Below are positions 25,862-34,909 of a DNA stretch of 64,000 nt, piece by piece. The notes beneath the pieces were generated by a model. It was not told the origin of the DNA, did not search any database, and saw nothing but the letters and a program-made list of their open reading frames with translations. Source of the DNA: Desulfovibrionaceae bacterium. Lineage in GTDB: Bacteria; Desulfobacterota; Desulfovibrionia; Desulfovibrionales; Desulfovibrionaceae. The translations under genes and the position numbers were made by a program. How positions within the stretch are numbered: position 1 is the stretch's first letter; every line of letters starts with the position of its first letter. The stretch is from contig JAQXJC010000043.1 in assembly GCA_029008115.1 (NCBI GenBank), positions 1-64,000 on the forward strand, in the 5' to 3' direction.

Positions 25862-27244
25862 ATGGGGTTCGCAAAAGACAGTTCCAGCAAGATACAGGGT
25901 ATCAGGATCACCACGGTAAACATCGCGCTCATCGCCATGTCATCCGTCTGCTATGTCGTCATATTCTATATGATGTACATCAGCATCTGTCAGTTTTCGG
26001 CCATGAAGGAGGCCACAGACGACTACATCTTCTGCGAGCAGAGCATAGTCCAGCTCCGTGCCGGCTCAGACACGCTCACCGAAGACGTGCGCAACTTTGC
26101 CATCACTGGCGAGAAAAAATACGCGGATGCCTACTTTCATGAGGCCACGGTTGCCCGGCGGCGCGACAGGGCCGTGAATAATATCTGTTCCCTGCTGGAT
26201 CATTCCGAGGCATGCTCCCACCTCAAGCTCTCGCTCCAGCAGTCCAACGAGCTCATGAAGCTGGAATACCGTGCCATGCGTCTGGTGGCGGAGTCCAGCG
26301 GGCAGGAGCTTGCCCTCTTTCCCGAAGCTGTGCGCGAATATCCGCTGACGGAGGAGGAGCGGAACCTTTCCAATGAGGAAAAGCTCCGCCGCGCCCGGGT
26401 GCTGGTGCTGGGCGATGTGTACCGCCAGTACAAGGAGAAGATATACGCGGACTGCGCGGCAAGCCTGGACACCATCTCCCGCCTGCTGAAAAAGCGGCAT
26501 GACGATAATATGCAGAAGCTGTGGAGTACGCTGTACAAGACGGCCATCTGCCTGGTGTTCCTCTTTCTGCTGTCCGTGGCGGTCTTCATTCTGATCAGCA
26601 ATCTGGTCATCCGCCCGCTGAAGCTCTATATCCAGCTGGCCCATGACAACAGGCAGTTTGATATTATCGGCGCCTATGAGTTCAAGCAGCTGGCGCTGAC
26701 CTATAACAATGTCTATGAGCTGAACATGGAAAATGAGGCCCGGCTGCGTCAGGAAGCTGAAAAGGATCCCCTTACCCAGCTGTACAATCGGCGGCAGTTC
26801 GATAGCATGCTGAACAACATGGCCGGCTTTCCCGGCGTGATTCTGGCCATCATCGATGTGGACAACTTCAAGCAGGTCAATGACGAATATGGGCATAGTA
26901 CGGGGGACGCTGTCCTGAAGAAAGTGGCCTCCGGTCTGAAGAGTGTCTTCCGCCCTGGAGATTTCATTGCCCGCATCGGCGGCGACGAATTTACCGTCCT
27001 CTTCCGCTGTTCGCCGGATAAATGGGCTCACATACGGGAACGCTTCATGGAGCTGGAACGCCAGCTTGCCGGCTCCGGCAGTGACGGCCTGCCGTCGGTC
27101 ACGCTCAGCGTCGGCGTGGCCTTCAGCAGCCATTCAGGGGACGGCGGGGACGAGCTGTTCAAAAAGGCGGATGCGGCCCTGTACCACGTGAAGGAACACG
27201 GGCGCAACGGCGTGTGCTCTTATGATGAAATAGCCTCAAGCTAG
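25862..27244 (+). CDS. Membrane-bound diguanylate cyclase
   Basis: 460 residues. A membrane segment at about 19-41 and a second at about 226-246 enclose a periplasmic, mostly helical sensor of about 185 residues with no domain I recognise. A short linker then leads to a GGDEF domain (about 295-455). The active-site loop is R-I-G-G-D-E-F and the metal-binding I-I-D-V-D-N-F-K-Q-V-N is present. The inhibitory site R-x-x-D (R-P-G-D) sits five residues before the GGDEF, so product inhibition is expected. It makes cyclic di-GMP from GTP in response to an outside signal. Single gene with its own promoter and terminator. Confidence 0.92.
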   Translation: MGFAKDSSSKIQGIRITTVNIALIAMSSVCYVVIFYMMYISICQFSAMKEATDDYIFCEQSIVQLRAGSDTLTEDVRNFAITGEKKYADAYFHEATVARRRDRAVNNICSLLDHSEACSHLKLSLQQSNELMKLEYRAMRLVAESSGQELALFPEAVREYPLTEEERNLSNEEKLRRARVLVLGDVYRQYKEKIYADCAASLDTISRLLKKRHDDNMQKLWSTLYKTAICLVFLFLLSVAVFILISNLVIRPLKLYIQLAHDNRQFDIIGAYEFKQLALTYNNVYELNMENEARLRQEAEKDPLTQLYNRRQFDSMLNNMAGFPGVILAIIDVDNFKQVNDEYGHSTGDAVLKKVASGLKSVFRPGDFIARIGGDEFTVLFRCSPDKWAHIRERFMELERQLAGSGSDGLPSVTLSVGVAFSSHSGDGGDELFKKADAALYHVKEHGRNGVCSYDEIASS

Positions 27245-27276
27245 GGGCGGCTCATGCCGCCGCCCCACAGTCTCTT

Positions 27277-27316
27277 CAGGCGCCGGGCTTCATGTCCGGC
27301 GCCTGTCTCTTTCTTT
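27277..27316 (+). terminator. Terminator of the GGDEF gene
   Basis: A perfect ten-base stem CAGGCGCCGG / CCGGCGCCTG with a nine-base loop is followed by TCTCTTTCTTT. It overlaps the 3' end of the converging rhodanese gene. Confidence 0.75.
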
Positions 27317-27844
27317 CCGGCCGCAGGCGCAAGGCATGGAACGGCGGTTCCACGGCATGCGCTGCAGGAGTATTCCCAGACCGCAGAAGCCGGTAATGCC
27401 GGCAAGGAGCAGTCCGGCTCCGGCAAGGCCCGCCAGCCAGAGCAGCGGCGGCCACAGCAGGCTGCCCAGCACGCCGGCAAGTATCAGCACTCCCGCCCCC
27501 ATCTGAATCTGCCTGAACAGAGGCAGATAGGCAGGGTCCTCGTCCACGGGCAGCCCGTCCCTGTGCCAGGCGTCCAGCCCGCCGCGCATCATGAATGCCC
27601 TGCCCTGAACCAGCGAGGCCAGCAGGGCGGCGTTATCACGTGTGCGGCGGCCGGAACGGCAGGTGAAGACCACGGGCAGGCCGGTATCCTTCAGCGGATA
27701 GCGGCCCAGGGTGGAAAGGGGCATCAGCTCTGCGCCGGCGACGGAAAGGGCGCGATATTCATCCGGTTCGCGAATATCTATGAGGCGGAGCGTGCCGGCC
27801 TGCATGCGGTCGTGTACTTCCTGTGGCGAAAGTTCTGCAAGCAT
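27290..27844 (-). CDS. Rhodanese-domain membrane protein (YgaP-like)
   Basis: 184 residues. The rhodanese domain covers about 1-100: E-V-H-D-R, I-D-I-R-E-P-D-E-Y, and the active-site loop with Cys in F-T-C-R-S-G-R-R-T near 61. A C-terminal region with two membrane segments (about 115-155) resembles the DUF2892 hairpin of E. coli YgaP, a membrane sulfurtransferase. It would carry persulfide sulfur at the inner face of the membrane. ATG at 27844. It is monocistronic as far as visible, converging on the GGDEF gene. Confidence 0.88.
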   Translation of the reverse strand: MLAELSPQEVHDRMQAGTLRLIDIREPDEYRALSVAGAELMPLSTLGRYPLKDTGLPVVFTCRSGRRTRDNAALLASLVQGRAFMMRGGLDAWHRDGLPVDEDPAYLPLFRQIQMGAGVLILAGVLGSLLWPPLLWLAGLAGAGLLLAGITGFCGLGILLQRMPWNRRSMPCACGRKERDRRRT

Positions 27845-28015
27845 GGAACTGTCCTTCCGGGTTGAAGGGTGCTGGAGAGGACGGGAAGACTCCGTCCTCT
27901 ACTGAGATAGGTTCTTTCCGGGGCAAGGCAAGCCTTTCGGCAGGCGGCCGGCGTCATGCCGCCCCTCCGTGTGGGGGGATGCGGCCCTCTCCGCTCCCGG
28001 TGGGATCAGCGGGCT

Positions 28016-28636
28016 CTAGCGCCGTCCGTGCCGCAGGCCGCGCGGCTGGACATGCTGGTAGTCATACCAGTTCCACAGGCACACGGGCCGGTAGACCGAG
28101 ACAATGACGACGGAGGAAAGCAGCAGAATCTGGGCGTAGGCTCCCCACGAGGTCTGCGGCATGACGCAGTTGTGGATGGTGGCCAGCAGCCCGCCCAGTC
28201 CCACGCTGTTCGCCAGCGCAACAACGTCGTCCGCCCACGGCCCGAGGAAGAGGCTTCCCCAGAAAAAGGCGCTGAGGCTGATGAGCCACTTGTAGGCAAT
28301 CCAGAAGTATTTCACAAAGCCAAAGGGCGTATATATGGAATACAGCAGGCCGCTCACAATGCAGCCTATGATGCCGGGCAGCACCACAAGACAGTCCACA
28401 TAGTAGATGCAGATGTTGATGACGCGCACGGCCTCCGGCTCGAATTGCATGTTCTCCCGCAGCGCGGCCAGCACCAGCAGGGAAAAGGCGCCTCCCATCC
28501 AGGCCACGGCCGCCAGCAGGTGCAGGCTTTTTACGAGCTTCTGCTGCCCGTCCTGAATGTGCAGCGAGAGTTTTGGCGGCTCCTTCATGGGGTGCGGCTT
28601 GGCCATCATGCTGAGGTCGCTGAGCGGATGCGGCAT
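28016..28636 (-). CDS. Membrane protein resembling DUF2269
   Basis: 206 residues from the ATG at 28636 (GGGAGA upstream). Four membrane segments are clear: V-A-W-M-G-G-A-F-S-L-L-V-L-A-A-L near 45, V-V-L-P-G-I-I-G-C-I-V-S-G near 85, a helix around W-L-I-S-L-S-A-F-F-W-G, and I-L-L-L-S-S-V-V-I-V-S-V-Y near 175. The W-M-G-G and G-x-x-S-G-L-L-Y-S patterns resemble uncharacterised DUF2269 integral membrane proteins. It is possibly co-transcribed with the upstream NTF2-like gene (about 90 bases). Function unknown. Confidence 0.68.
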   Translation of the reverse strand: MPHPLSDLSMMAKPHPMKEPPKLSLHIQDGQQKLVKSLHLLAAVAWMGGAFSLLVLAALRENMQFEPEAVRVINICIYYVDCLVVLPGIIGCIVSGLLYSIYTPFGFVKYFWIAYKWLISLSAFFWGSLFLGPWADDVVALANSVGLGGLLATIHNCVMPQTSWGAYAQILLLSSVVIVSVYRPVCLWNWYDYQHVQPRGLRHGRR

Positions 28637-28729
28637 GGAAACATTCTCCCTTTGGATGGTGCGCCCCGGCCCCTGCGCCGCGGAAAGGCGCACAGGGGCG
28701 GAGCGCGCCGGTTCAGGCTGCCGGAGCAG

Positions 28730-29185
28730 CTACTTGATTTCGCAGTTGCCGTCCGGGCATGCCTTGGAAGGCGTGACCGGCGTCATCTGGAAAAGCACCA
28801 CCTTTTCTCCCTGGGTGCCGCGTTCCGTGACCATGGTGAAGCGCACCAGACCCTGCGGCAGGGGATGCCCGAAGGTGCCGCGCAGCAGGGCATTGCCCGT
28901 GACCACCTTGGTGTTGCCGTAGGTGCTGGTACGCGCATTGGAAAGGCGCAGCTGGTCAATGACCATCTTCCTGTTCTTGATATTGGTGATGAAATGTTCC
29001 TTGTCCTGAATGTGGCCGTTGGCACTAATGTGCCAGTAGTTGCCGGCAAGGATGCTGTCCAGCGTTTCCGTATCATTGGAGACCAGGGCGGCGGCATACA
29101 TTTCGGGCAGGTCGGCGCGGGCCAGAGCGTTTCCGGCGCAGCAGCAGAGGCACAGCAGGGTGGCGGCAATGAGGGGCAGCTTCAT
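28730..29185 (-). CDS. Exported NTF2-like (SnoaL/DUF4440) protein
   Basis: 151 residues. A signal peptide (1-21; L-I-A-A-T-L-L-C-L-C-C-C-A-G-N-A-L-A) is followed by an NTF2-like fold: a helix with Y-A-A-A-L-V-S-N-D-T-E-T-L-D-S-I-L-A, then Y-W-H-I-S-A-N-G-H-I-Q-D-K-E-H-F. The beta strands L-R-L-S-N-A-R-T and V-R-F-T-M-V-T-E-R come next. Such small cone-shaped domains bind ligands or act as isomerases, and no catalytic role is evident here. Two cysteines near the C-terminus could form a disulfide in the periplasm. Confidence 0.75.
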   Translation of the reverse strand: MKLPLIAATLLCLCCCAGNALARADLPEMYAAALVSNDTETLDSILAGNYWHISANGHIQDKEHFITNIKNRKMVIDQLRLSNARTSTYGNTKVVTGNALLRGTFGHPLPQGLVRFTMVTERGTQGEKVVLFQMTPVTPSKACPDGNCEIK

Positions 29186-29236
29186 GGGTTCTCTCCTGTG
29201 TTATGCGGCAGTGCCGCGTTATGAGGCGGTCCGGGG

Positions 29237-30175
29237 CTAGAACGGCGTGCCTTCAGCCGTCAGGGCCTCCAGCAGGGCATCCCTGAGCCAGAGGGCCACG
29301 GGGCCGGGGCGGCCGTCCCCCACGGGCCTGCCGTTGAAGCTGGTGATGGCCACGCAGAGCGGCGTGGAGCTGAAGAACAGCATTTCGCGGACGCTGGCGA
29401 GCTCTTCGGCGCGCACGGGGCGCTGGCGCACGGGCATGCGCGCGGCAGCCAGCTCCAGAGCGCGGATGGCCGTGGTGCCCGGCAGAGTGGAGGTAAATTC
29501 CGGGCAGACCAGCACGCCGTCCCTGTCCACAATGCCCACATTGGCTATGGCGGCTTCCGCCATGCAGTCCTGTCCGTCAAAGGAGATGGCCACGTCCATG
29601 CCTTTGGCGCGGGCTTCCTCGCTCATGAGTACATTGGGCAGGTAGTTGATATTCTTGATGCGCGCCAGATATTCCTGCTTGGCGGGGATGGCGCTGCGGA
29701 AGGCGCTCAGGCCGCGTGCGTAGGTATCGGGAGACGGCGGCGTGGAGCGCATGGCGACGATGTACAGGCTGGAGGCGGGGCATTCCGCCGGAGAGATGCC
29801 GAAGCCGCCCGGGCCGCGTCCGATCAGCACGCGGATGGCCCCTGTGGCGTCGCCGCCCGCCCGGGCCATGTCGATGATGCGTTCCCGCACTTCCTCCCAC
29901 GGACAGGGCGGCGCAAGATGCAGACCGGCGGCGGAATTGCGCAGGCGGGTGATATGCGCATCCAGCTGGAAGATGCGGCGGCCGCGGCAGGCGATGCTTT
30001 CAAACACGCCGTCCCCTCTGTGGCACAGGTGGTCATCCAGCGGCGCAAGCATGGCCCGTGCGTCTGTGCAGATGGCGCCCACGCGGTGTTCATAGAAGGC
30101 CAGTATACGTTCCATGCCGGGGCGGGGCGCAGCCAGCATCTTTTCCAGATAGGCGTGGCAGTCAACAGCGTTCAT
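29237..30175 (-). CDS. Class IV aminotransferase (branched-chain/D-amino acid/ADC-lyase family)
   Basis: 312 residues, a PLP enzyme of fold type IV. H-R-G-D-G-V-F-E-S opens the fold. The PLP lysine is in I-K-N-I-N-Y-L-P-N near 169, and the phosphate-binding S-T-L-P-G-T-T-A-I-R is near 240. The N-K-N/N-Y arrangement occurs in branched-chain aminotransferases, D-amino acid aminotransferases and aminodeoxychorismate lyases, so substrate cannot be fixed from motifs alone. ATG at 30175. It is divergent from the META-domain lipoprotein gene; no operon partner is evident. Confidence 0.85.
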   Translation of the reverse strand: MNAVDCHAYLEKMLAAPRPGMERILAFYEHRVGAICTDARAMLAPLDDHLCHRGDGVFESIACRGRRIFQLDAHITRLRNSAAGLHLAPPCPWEEVRERIIDMARAGGDATGAIRVLIGRGPGGFGISPAECPASSLYIVAMRSTPPSPDTYARGLSAFRSAIPAKQEYLARIKNINYLPNVLMSEEARAKGMDVAISFDGQDCMAEAAIANVGIVDRDGVLVCPEFTSTLPGTTAIRALELAAARMPVRQRPVRAEELASVREMLFFSSTPLCVAITSFNGRPVGDGRPGPVALWLRDALLEALTAEGTPF

Positions 30176-30399
30176 GCATCCTCCCTGTGGAGAGCATACG
30201 CCCTGTCAGCCCTGTGGGCAAGTGCCCGGTGGAGGAAAGGGCGGGAGCGCGCGGACGGGCAGGCGCGCCGGCTCGCCGGCCGCTCCCCTTGCCAGAATGG
30301 CGCTGCGCGGGTATAGGGCTGTATATTCGCATCGCAGGCCATGTGTTTTCCGCCATGCGGCGGGGCCGGATGCGTCCATGCCTTCCGCAGGAGGTTCCG

Positions 30400-30897
30400 A
30401 TGCCCTGTTCAGCCCTGTTTCGCCGCGTCTGCCGGGGGCGCGGGCCGCTGTCTGTTCTGATGATGTGTTTTCTGGGCGCCTGTCATGCGGCAGAGTCTGG
30501 CCCCGGGCCGGCGGCATCCGACCTGGAGGGATCACGCTGGCGCCTTGCGGAGCTGTACGGTCAGGCTGTGGAACTCTATGACGGACAGCCGGAACCGCAC
30601 ATTGCCTTTGCCCGGCCGGAAGAGGAGGAGGGCGGAGAGGCCCGCCGGGGAAAGGTGCTGCGTCTGTCCGGATCGGATGGCTGCAACTATCTTCTGGGCA
30701 CGCTTGAGCTGTCCGCGGCAGGAGCGCGCTTCAGCGGCATGGCGTCCACGCGACGCTTCTGCCCCGAGGGCGACGCGCAGGCCAGACGCATGGCAAGAGC
30801 GCTGGAGGAGAGCGATGCCGTGACTGTGCGGGGCGATACGCTGGAGCTGTCGCACGGCGGCACGCCTGCGGCGCGGTTTACGCGCACGTCGCCGTGA
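30400..30897 (+). CDS. META-domain lipoprotein (HslJ-like)
   Basis: 165 residues from the ATG at 30400 with GCAGGAGG upstream. An N-terminal lipoprotein signal ends in F-L-G-A-C near residue 28. The mature part has the META pattern: L-E-G-S-R-W-R-L, S-G-S-D-G-C-N-Y-L-L-G, F-S-G-M-A-S-T-R-R-F-C-P-E, and L-E-L-S at the end. The family includes heat-inducible HslJ, an envelope protein linked to novobiocin resistance in E. coli, but the molecular role is unknown. It would sit in the periplasm or outer membrane. Confidence 0.85.
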   Translation: MPCSALFRRVCRGRGPLSVLMMCFLGACHAAESGPGPAASDLEGSRWRLAELYGQAVELYDGQPEPHIAFARPEEEEGGEARRGKVLRLSGSDGCNYLLGTLELSAAGARFSGMASTRRFCPEGDAQARRMARALEESDAVTVRGDTLELSHGGTPAARFTRTSP

Positions 30898-30927
30898 TCC
30901 GCATGCCGCGCTGAACAGGCTGCGGCG

Positions 30928-32847
30928 CTAGGCTTCCAGCGCCGCCAGCCGCGCTTCTATGGCTTCCCAGCGTTCCAGCAGCTCCATCTGCGCGGCTTCC
31001 ACCTCGGGCAGCCGGGCCGCAGCGGCATTGAATGCCTCCGGGTCCTGCTGGAACAGTGCGGGATCGGCCAGCCTGGCTTCCAGTGCGCGCTGTTCTTCCT
31101 CCAGCCGGGCACTCTGTTCCGGCATGCTGTCCAGCTCGGCCCTGAGGGCGTTCAGCTCCTGCTGTTCCCTGAACGTCAGCTTGCGCTTTCTGCCTGCCGC
31201 GGGGGCGGAAATCGGCGCATCGGCGGCTGCCCTTGCCGGCTTTCTGTCCTGTTTTTCCGGCTCGGCGTGCTGGCGCTGCCAGTCCGTGTAGCCGCCGACA
31301 TATTCATGCACCAGCCCGTCGCCTTCCAGCGCCAGCGTGGAGGTGACAAGGGAATCCAGAAAGGCGCGGTCATGGCTGACCAGCAGGACGGTACCCTGAT
31401 ACTGTGCCAGCAGCTCCTCCAGCAGTTCCAGCGTTTCCACGTCAAGATCGTTGGTAGGTTCGTCCATGACCAGCAGGTTGGAGGGCTTGGTGAAGAGTTT
31501 GGCCAGCAGAAGGCGGTTGCGCTCCCCGCCGGAGAGCGTGCTGACGGGCACGCGCAGACGGTCGGACTCGAAAAGAAAGTCCTGAAGATAGCTTGCCACA
31601 TGGCGCTGCCGCCCTCCCACCACGACCGTGTCGTTGCTGTTGGCTACGGAGTCCATGACCGTGGCATTGGGGTCCAGCGTGTCGCGGAGCTGATCGAAAT
31701 AGGCCACCTCCAGCCGCGTGCCCTGCCGCACTGTGCCGCTGGTGGGAGCGAGCTCGCCCAGCAGCAGGCGCAGCAGCGTGGTCTTTCCCGCGCCGTTGTT
31801 GCCGATGAGTCCCACGCGGTCGCCGCGCTGGATGATGGTGGAAAAGCTGTGGAAGACCTCAAAGCCGTCCGGCCAGCGGAAGGATACGTCGCGGGCTTCC
31901 AGCACCAGCTTGCCCGAGCGTTCCGCTTCCTCCGCCGCCAGCCGCACGTTGCCCTGCCGGGCGCGGCGTGAAGCACGCTCCACGCGCATGGCCTCCAGCG
32001 CGCGCACACGTCCCATGTTGCGGGTGCGGCGGGCCTTGATGCCCTGCCGTATCCATGCCTCCTCCTGCGCCAGCTTCTTGTCGAAGGTGGCATTCTGCTT
32101 CTCTTCGTCGGCCAGGCGCAGCTCGCGGCGATCCTGAAACTGATCATAGCCGCAGGCATAGGAATGAATATGGCCGCGGTCGATTTCCGCCATGCTGGTG
32201 GCAAGGCGGCGGGCAAAGGCCCTGTCATGGCTGATGAACACCAGCGTGCGCGCGCGGCGCAGGAGAAAGTCCTCCAGCCACTGAATGGTGCGGATGTCCA
32301 GATGGTTGGTGGGTTCGTCCAGCAGCAGGTCGCGGGATGTGAGCAGGGCGCGGGCCAGGGCGACGCGGCGCTTTTTCCCGCCGGACAGCGTACCGAAGTC
32401 CGCGTCTCCGTCCAGTCCAAGATGATTGATGACGGTGTCAACATCCCCCTGCCTTTCCCAGCCCTCCCCTGTGCCCATGAGCGCCTCGGCGGCGGCCATC
32501 TGCGCATGCGTCAGCGTATGCGCGCCGCCCGTGGCCATGAGCCGCGCCGCGGCCAGGGCCCTGCCCGTTTCGCCCATGACTTCGGCCACCACGCTGAATA
32601 CCGGCCCCTGCCAGTGCAGCGGCACTTCCTGCGGCATGAAGCCGAGGATGGTGCCCTGCTGGTAGACCACGCTGCCGCTGTCCGGCGCGCGCAGGCCGGC
32701 CATGACGCGCAGCAGGGTGGACTTTCCCGCGCCGTTGCGTCCCATGAGGCAGAGCCTTTCGCCCGGTTCAACATAGAGATCGCTGTGGTGAAACAGCGGG
32801 CGTCCGTACAGATTCAGGGAAATGTCTTGCAGTGCAATGAGGGCCAT
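30928..32847 (-). CDS. uup: ABC-F ATPase, Uup type
   Basis: 639 residues with two ABC modules and no membrane segments. Walker A motifs are G-R-N-G-A-G-K-S-T near 36 and G-N-N-G-A-G-K-T-T near 348. Signatures are L-S-G-G-K-K-R-R-V and L-S-G-G-E-R-N-R-L, with the Walker B catalytic Glu in L-L-D-E-P-T-N and V-M-D-E-P-T-N. A C-terminal coiled coil (about 565-638, rich in L-E-E and L-E-A) is the mark of Uup, which acts on ribosomes or branched DNA. ATG at 32847 has no strong ribosome binding site. Next to tsaB but about 110 bases apart. Confidence 0.9.
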   Translation of the reverse strand: MALIALQDISLNLYGRPLFHHSDLYVEPGERLCLMGRNGAGKSTLLRVMAGLRAPDSGSVVYQQGTILGFMPQEVPLHWQGPVFSVVAEVMGETGRALAAARLMATGGAHTLTHAQMAAAEALMGTGEGWERQGDVDTVINHLGLDGDADFGTLSGGKKRRVALARALLTSRDLLLDEPTNHLDIRTIQWLEDFLLRRARTLVFISHDRAFARRLATSMAEIDRGHIHSYACGYDQFQDRRELRLADEEKQNATFDKKLAQEEAWIRQGIKARRTRNMGRVRALEAMRVERASRRARQGNVRLAAEEAERSGKLVLEARDVSFRWPDGFEVFHSFSTIIQRGDRVGLIGNNGAGKTTLLRLLLGELAPTSGTVRQGTRLEVAYFDQLRDTLDPNATVMDSVANSNDTVVVGGRQRHVASYLQDFLFESDRLRVPVSTLSGGERNRLLLAKLFTKPSNLLVMDEPTNDLDVETLELLEELLAQYQGTVLLVSHDRAFLDSLVTSTLALEGDGLVHEYVGGYTDWQRQHAEPEKQDRKPARAAADAPISAPAAGRKRKLTFREQQELNALRAELDSMPEQSARLEEEQRALEARLADPALFQQDPEAFNAAAARLPEVEAAQMELLERWEAIEARLAALEA

Positions 32848-32957
32848 GATGTTGTTACCTGTAGCCGTGTGGCATCAGGCCTCACGGGATAGTTCTGTGT
32901 GCGGGGAAAACGGTGCGCCGTGCGGCGCACGGGGGCGGACGCCGCCGGCGTGCCTGT

Positions 32958-33779
32958 TCAGATGGTCGAGGCCGGCGCGGCATGCAGCATGCGTTCCAGC
33001 GCCGCTTCCGCGTCTTCCGGCGCTATGCTCTGCCGCGCGGCCAGATGGGGCAGGTTGTCTACCGCATCGCAGGGCCGCACATAGAGCGGCTCAATGTCCA
33101 CATCGGCATAGCCTGCCTCCTGTGCGAGGCTGAGCAGGTCCCGGCAGTCAGGATGGCGCAGGCCGTCCGGGGCAAAGCGCGCGTCAGGACATACCTGGCG
33201 CAGCGTCTCTCCATTCCGTTCCAGCGCACTGCCCAGCACCACGGGAGGCAGCCCGGCCGAACCATCCTGTGCAATGCGGGCGGCGGCCTCCGCGGGAGGA
33301 AGCAGCTCTGCCGGCCCGGAGGCTGCCGGGCGCCCGCCGGCCTGCCAGACAAAGCGCCGGGCGTGGACAAGATCGCGGCGGGCGTGGGTCAGCACCCAGA
33401 CGGCCTGCCCGGCCTGCGGCGGCAGGGAAAGCCGCCCCGCGCCTCTGGCCAGCGCCTCCAGATAGTCCAGCCCTGCGGTGCGCGCGCCTGTGGTGCGGCG
33501 CAGAGCGGCGGCCGTAGCCAGAATGAGCCGGATGCCGGTGAACGATCCCGGGCCGCGCACACAGGCAATGCGCCCGACATGGGCAGGCGCCAGCCCCAGA
33601 CCGGAGAGCATCTGCCGCAGCGCCGGCGCCAGAATTTCCGTGCTGCGCGTGGGCGCATCCCATTCCTGTCGGCAGAGCATGGTCGCCTCATCTGCCAGAA
33701 TGAGCTGCAACAGTCCTTCCGAGGCGTTCAGCACCAGTGTCAGGGAACCGGGAACATGATCATGCTGAAATCGAGCCAT
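32958..33779 (-). CDS. tsaB: tRNA threonylcarbamoyladenosine biosynthesis protein TsaB
   Basis: 273 residues, an ASKHA-fold scaffold protein that partners TsaD in making t6A37 on ANN-decoding tRNAs. Visible are L-V-L-N-A-S-E near the start and the family's T-E-I-L-A-P-A-L-R-Q-M-L block. The hallmark R-G-P-G-S-F-T-G-I-R follows near 76. The C-terminal half is weakly conserved and ends in an Ala-rich tail. It begins two bases after the rseP stop on the same strand, so it is the last gene of the pyrH-to-rseP cluster. Confidence 0.9.
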   Translation of the reverse strand: MARFQHDHVPGSLTLVLNASEGLLQLILADEATMLCRQEWDAPTRSTEILAPALRQMLSGLGLAPAHVGRIACVRGPGSFTGIRLILATAAALRRTTGARTAGLDYLEALARGAGRLSLPPQAGQAVWVLTHARRDLVHARRFVWQAGGRPAASGPAELLPPAEAAARIAQDGSAGLPPVVLGSALERNGETLRQVCPDARFAPDGLRHPDCRDLLSLAQEAGYADVDIEPLYVRPCDAVDNLPHLAARQSIAPEDAEAALERMLHAAPASTI

Positions 33780-33781
33780 GC

Positions 33782-34861
33782 CTACCCCGCTGTCCAGGTT
33801 TTGACAATGCGCGCAATGTCATTGTAGGTGGCCAAGATCATCAGCGCCACCAGCAGGAAGAAGCCCACGCGCATGGCAATGCCGCGGGCCCGTTCGTTGA
33901 GCGGGCGGCGGAAGAGCATTTCCAGCAGGCAGAAGACGATTTGCCCGCCGTCCAGTACGGGAACAGGCAGCAGGTTCAGAATGCCGAGGTTGATGCTGAT
34001 CAGGGCGGCCAGACCTAGCACGGCGGCAAGGCCGGCTTCTGCGGACTGCCCTACCAGCTGGGCGATCATGATGGGGCCGCCCACCTGATCCATGGGCACC
34101 ACGCGCTGGGCCAGCTTGACAAAGCCCTGCCACGTCAGATCGATAAGCTCCCAGGTGCGGGCTGTGCCTGCGTGGGCGGCCTGCCAGAAGGACAGGGGCT
34201 CGATTTCGAAGGCGCCGGAGGAGCGCACACCGGCCACCCATGCCTTCTCATCCTCGCCAAAGATGGTCTTCCGCACGGATTCACGTGCGGTCAGAGTGAC
34301 GCTGATGGTATCGTCGCCGCGTTTCAGCTCGAAGTGCAGGGGAGCGCCCTCGCTGGCGGCAATGGCGTCCCCCATTTCTTTCCATGTGGCTACGGGCCTG
34401 CCGTCCACGCTGATTACGCGGTCGCCGGCCTGGATGCCGGCCTCCTGTGCGGCGCTGTTTTCCAGTACGGCGCCTATGTCCGGCAGGATTCTGGTTTCTC
34501 CCCAGCCCCAGGCCAGACCCCAGCACAGCAGCCAGGCAAGGAGGAGGTTGGCCAGTGGACCGGCCGCCACCACCAGCAGGCGCTGCCATGCTGGCCGCAG
34601 AGAGAAGCTTTCCCGCGCGGTAAAGCCTTCGGGAATATCGTTTTCGTCAGACTCGCCCACCAGGGCGACATAGCCGCCCAGCGGCACAAGAGAAAGGCAG
34701 TAGTCCGTCTGGCCGCGCTTCAGGCCGCACAGGCGCGGCCCGAAGCCCAGCGAGAAGCGGGAGACTCCCATGCCCAGCCAGCGGGCGACGGCAAAATGTC
34801 CAAGCTCGTGGAAGAAGATCAGCGCGCCCAGCACCAGCACGGCGTAAATGACTGTGGTCAA
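33782..34861 (-). CDS. rseP: Intramembrane site-2 metalloprotease RseP
   Basis: 359 residues. The zinc site H-E-L-G-H is at residues 18-22 in the first membrane helix, and the second metal ligand motif L-D-G-G is near 303 in the third. One PDZ domain (about 115-200; G-I-Q-A-G-D-R-V-I-S-V-D-G) lies between, and a last helix is C-terminal. E. coli RseP has two PDZ domains, so this is the single-PDZ form. It cleaves anti-sigma factors and leftover signal peptides in the inner membrane. The start codon is a TTG at 34861 supported by AAGGAG six bases before it. Confidence 0.94.
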   Translation of the reverse strand: MTTVIYAVLVLGALIFFHELGHFAVARWLGMGVSRFSLGFGPRLCGLKRGQTDYCLSLVPLGGYVALVGESDENDIPEGFTARESFSLRPAWQRLLVVAAGPLANLLLAWLLCWGLAWGWGETRILPDIGAVLENSAAQEAGIQAGDRVISVDGRPVATWKEMGDAIAASEGAPLHFELKRGDDTISVTLTARESVRKTIFGEDEKAWVAGVRSSGAFEIEPLSFWQAAHAGTARTWELIDLTWQGFVKLAQRVVPMDQVGGPIMIAQLVGQSAEAGLAAVLGLAALISINLGILNLLPVPVLDGGQIVFCLLEMLFRRPLNERARGIAMRVGFFLLVALMILATYNDIARIVKTWTAG

Positions 34862-34909
34862 GCAATTCTCCTTGATAATGACGGTATGCGCCCGGGACGG
34901 CGCGCCGGC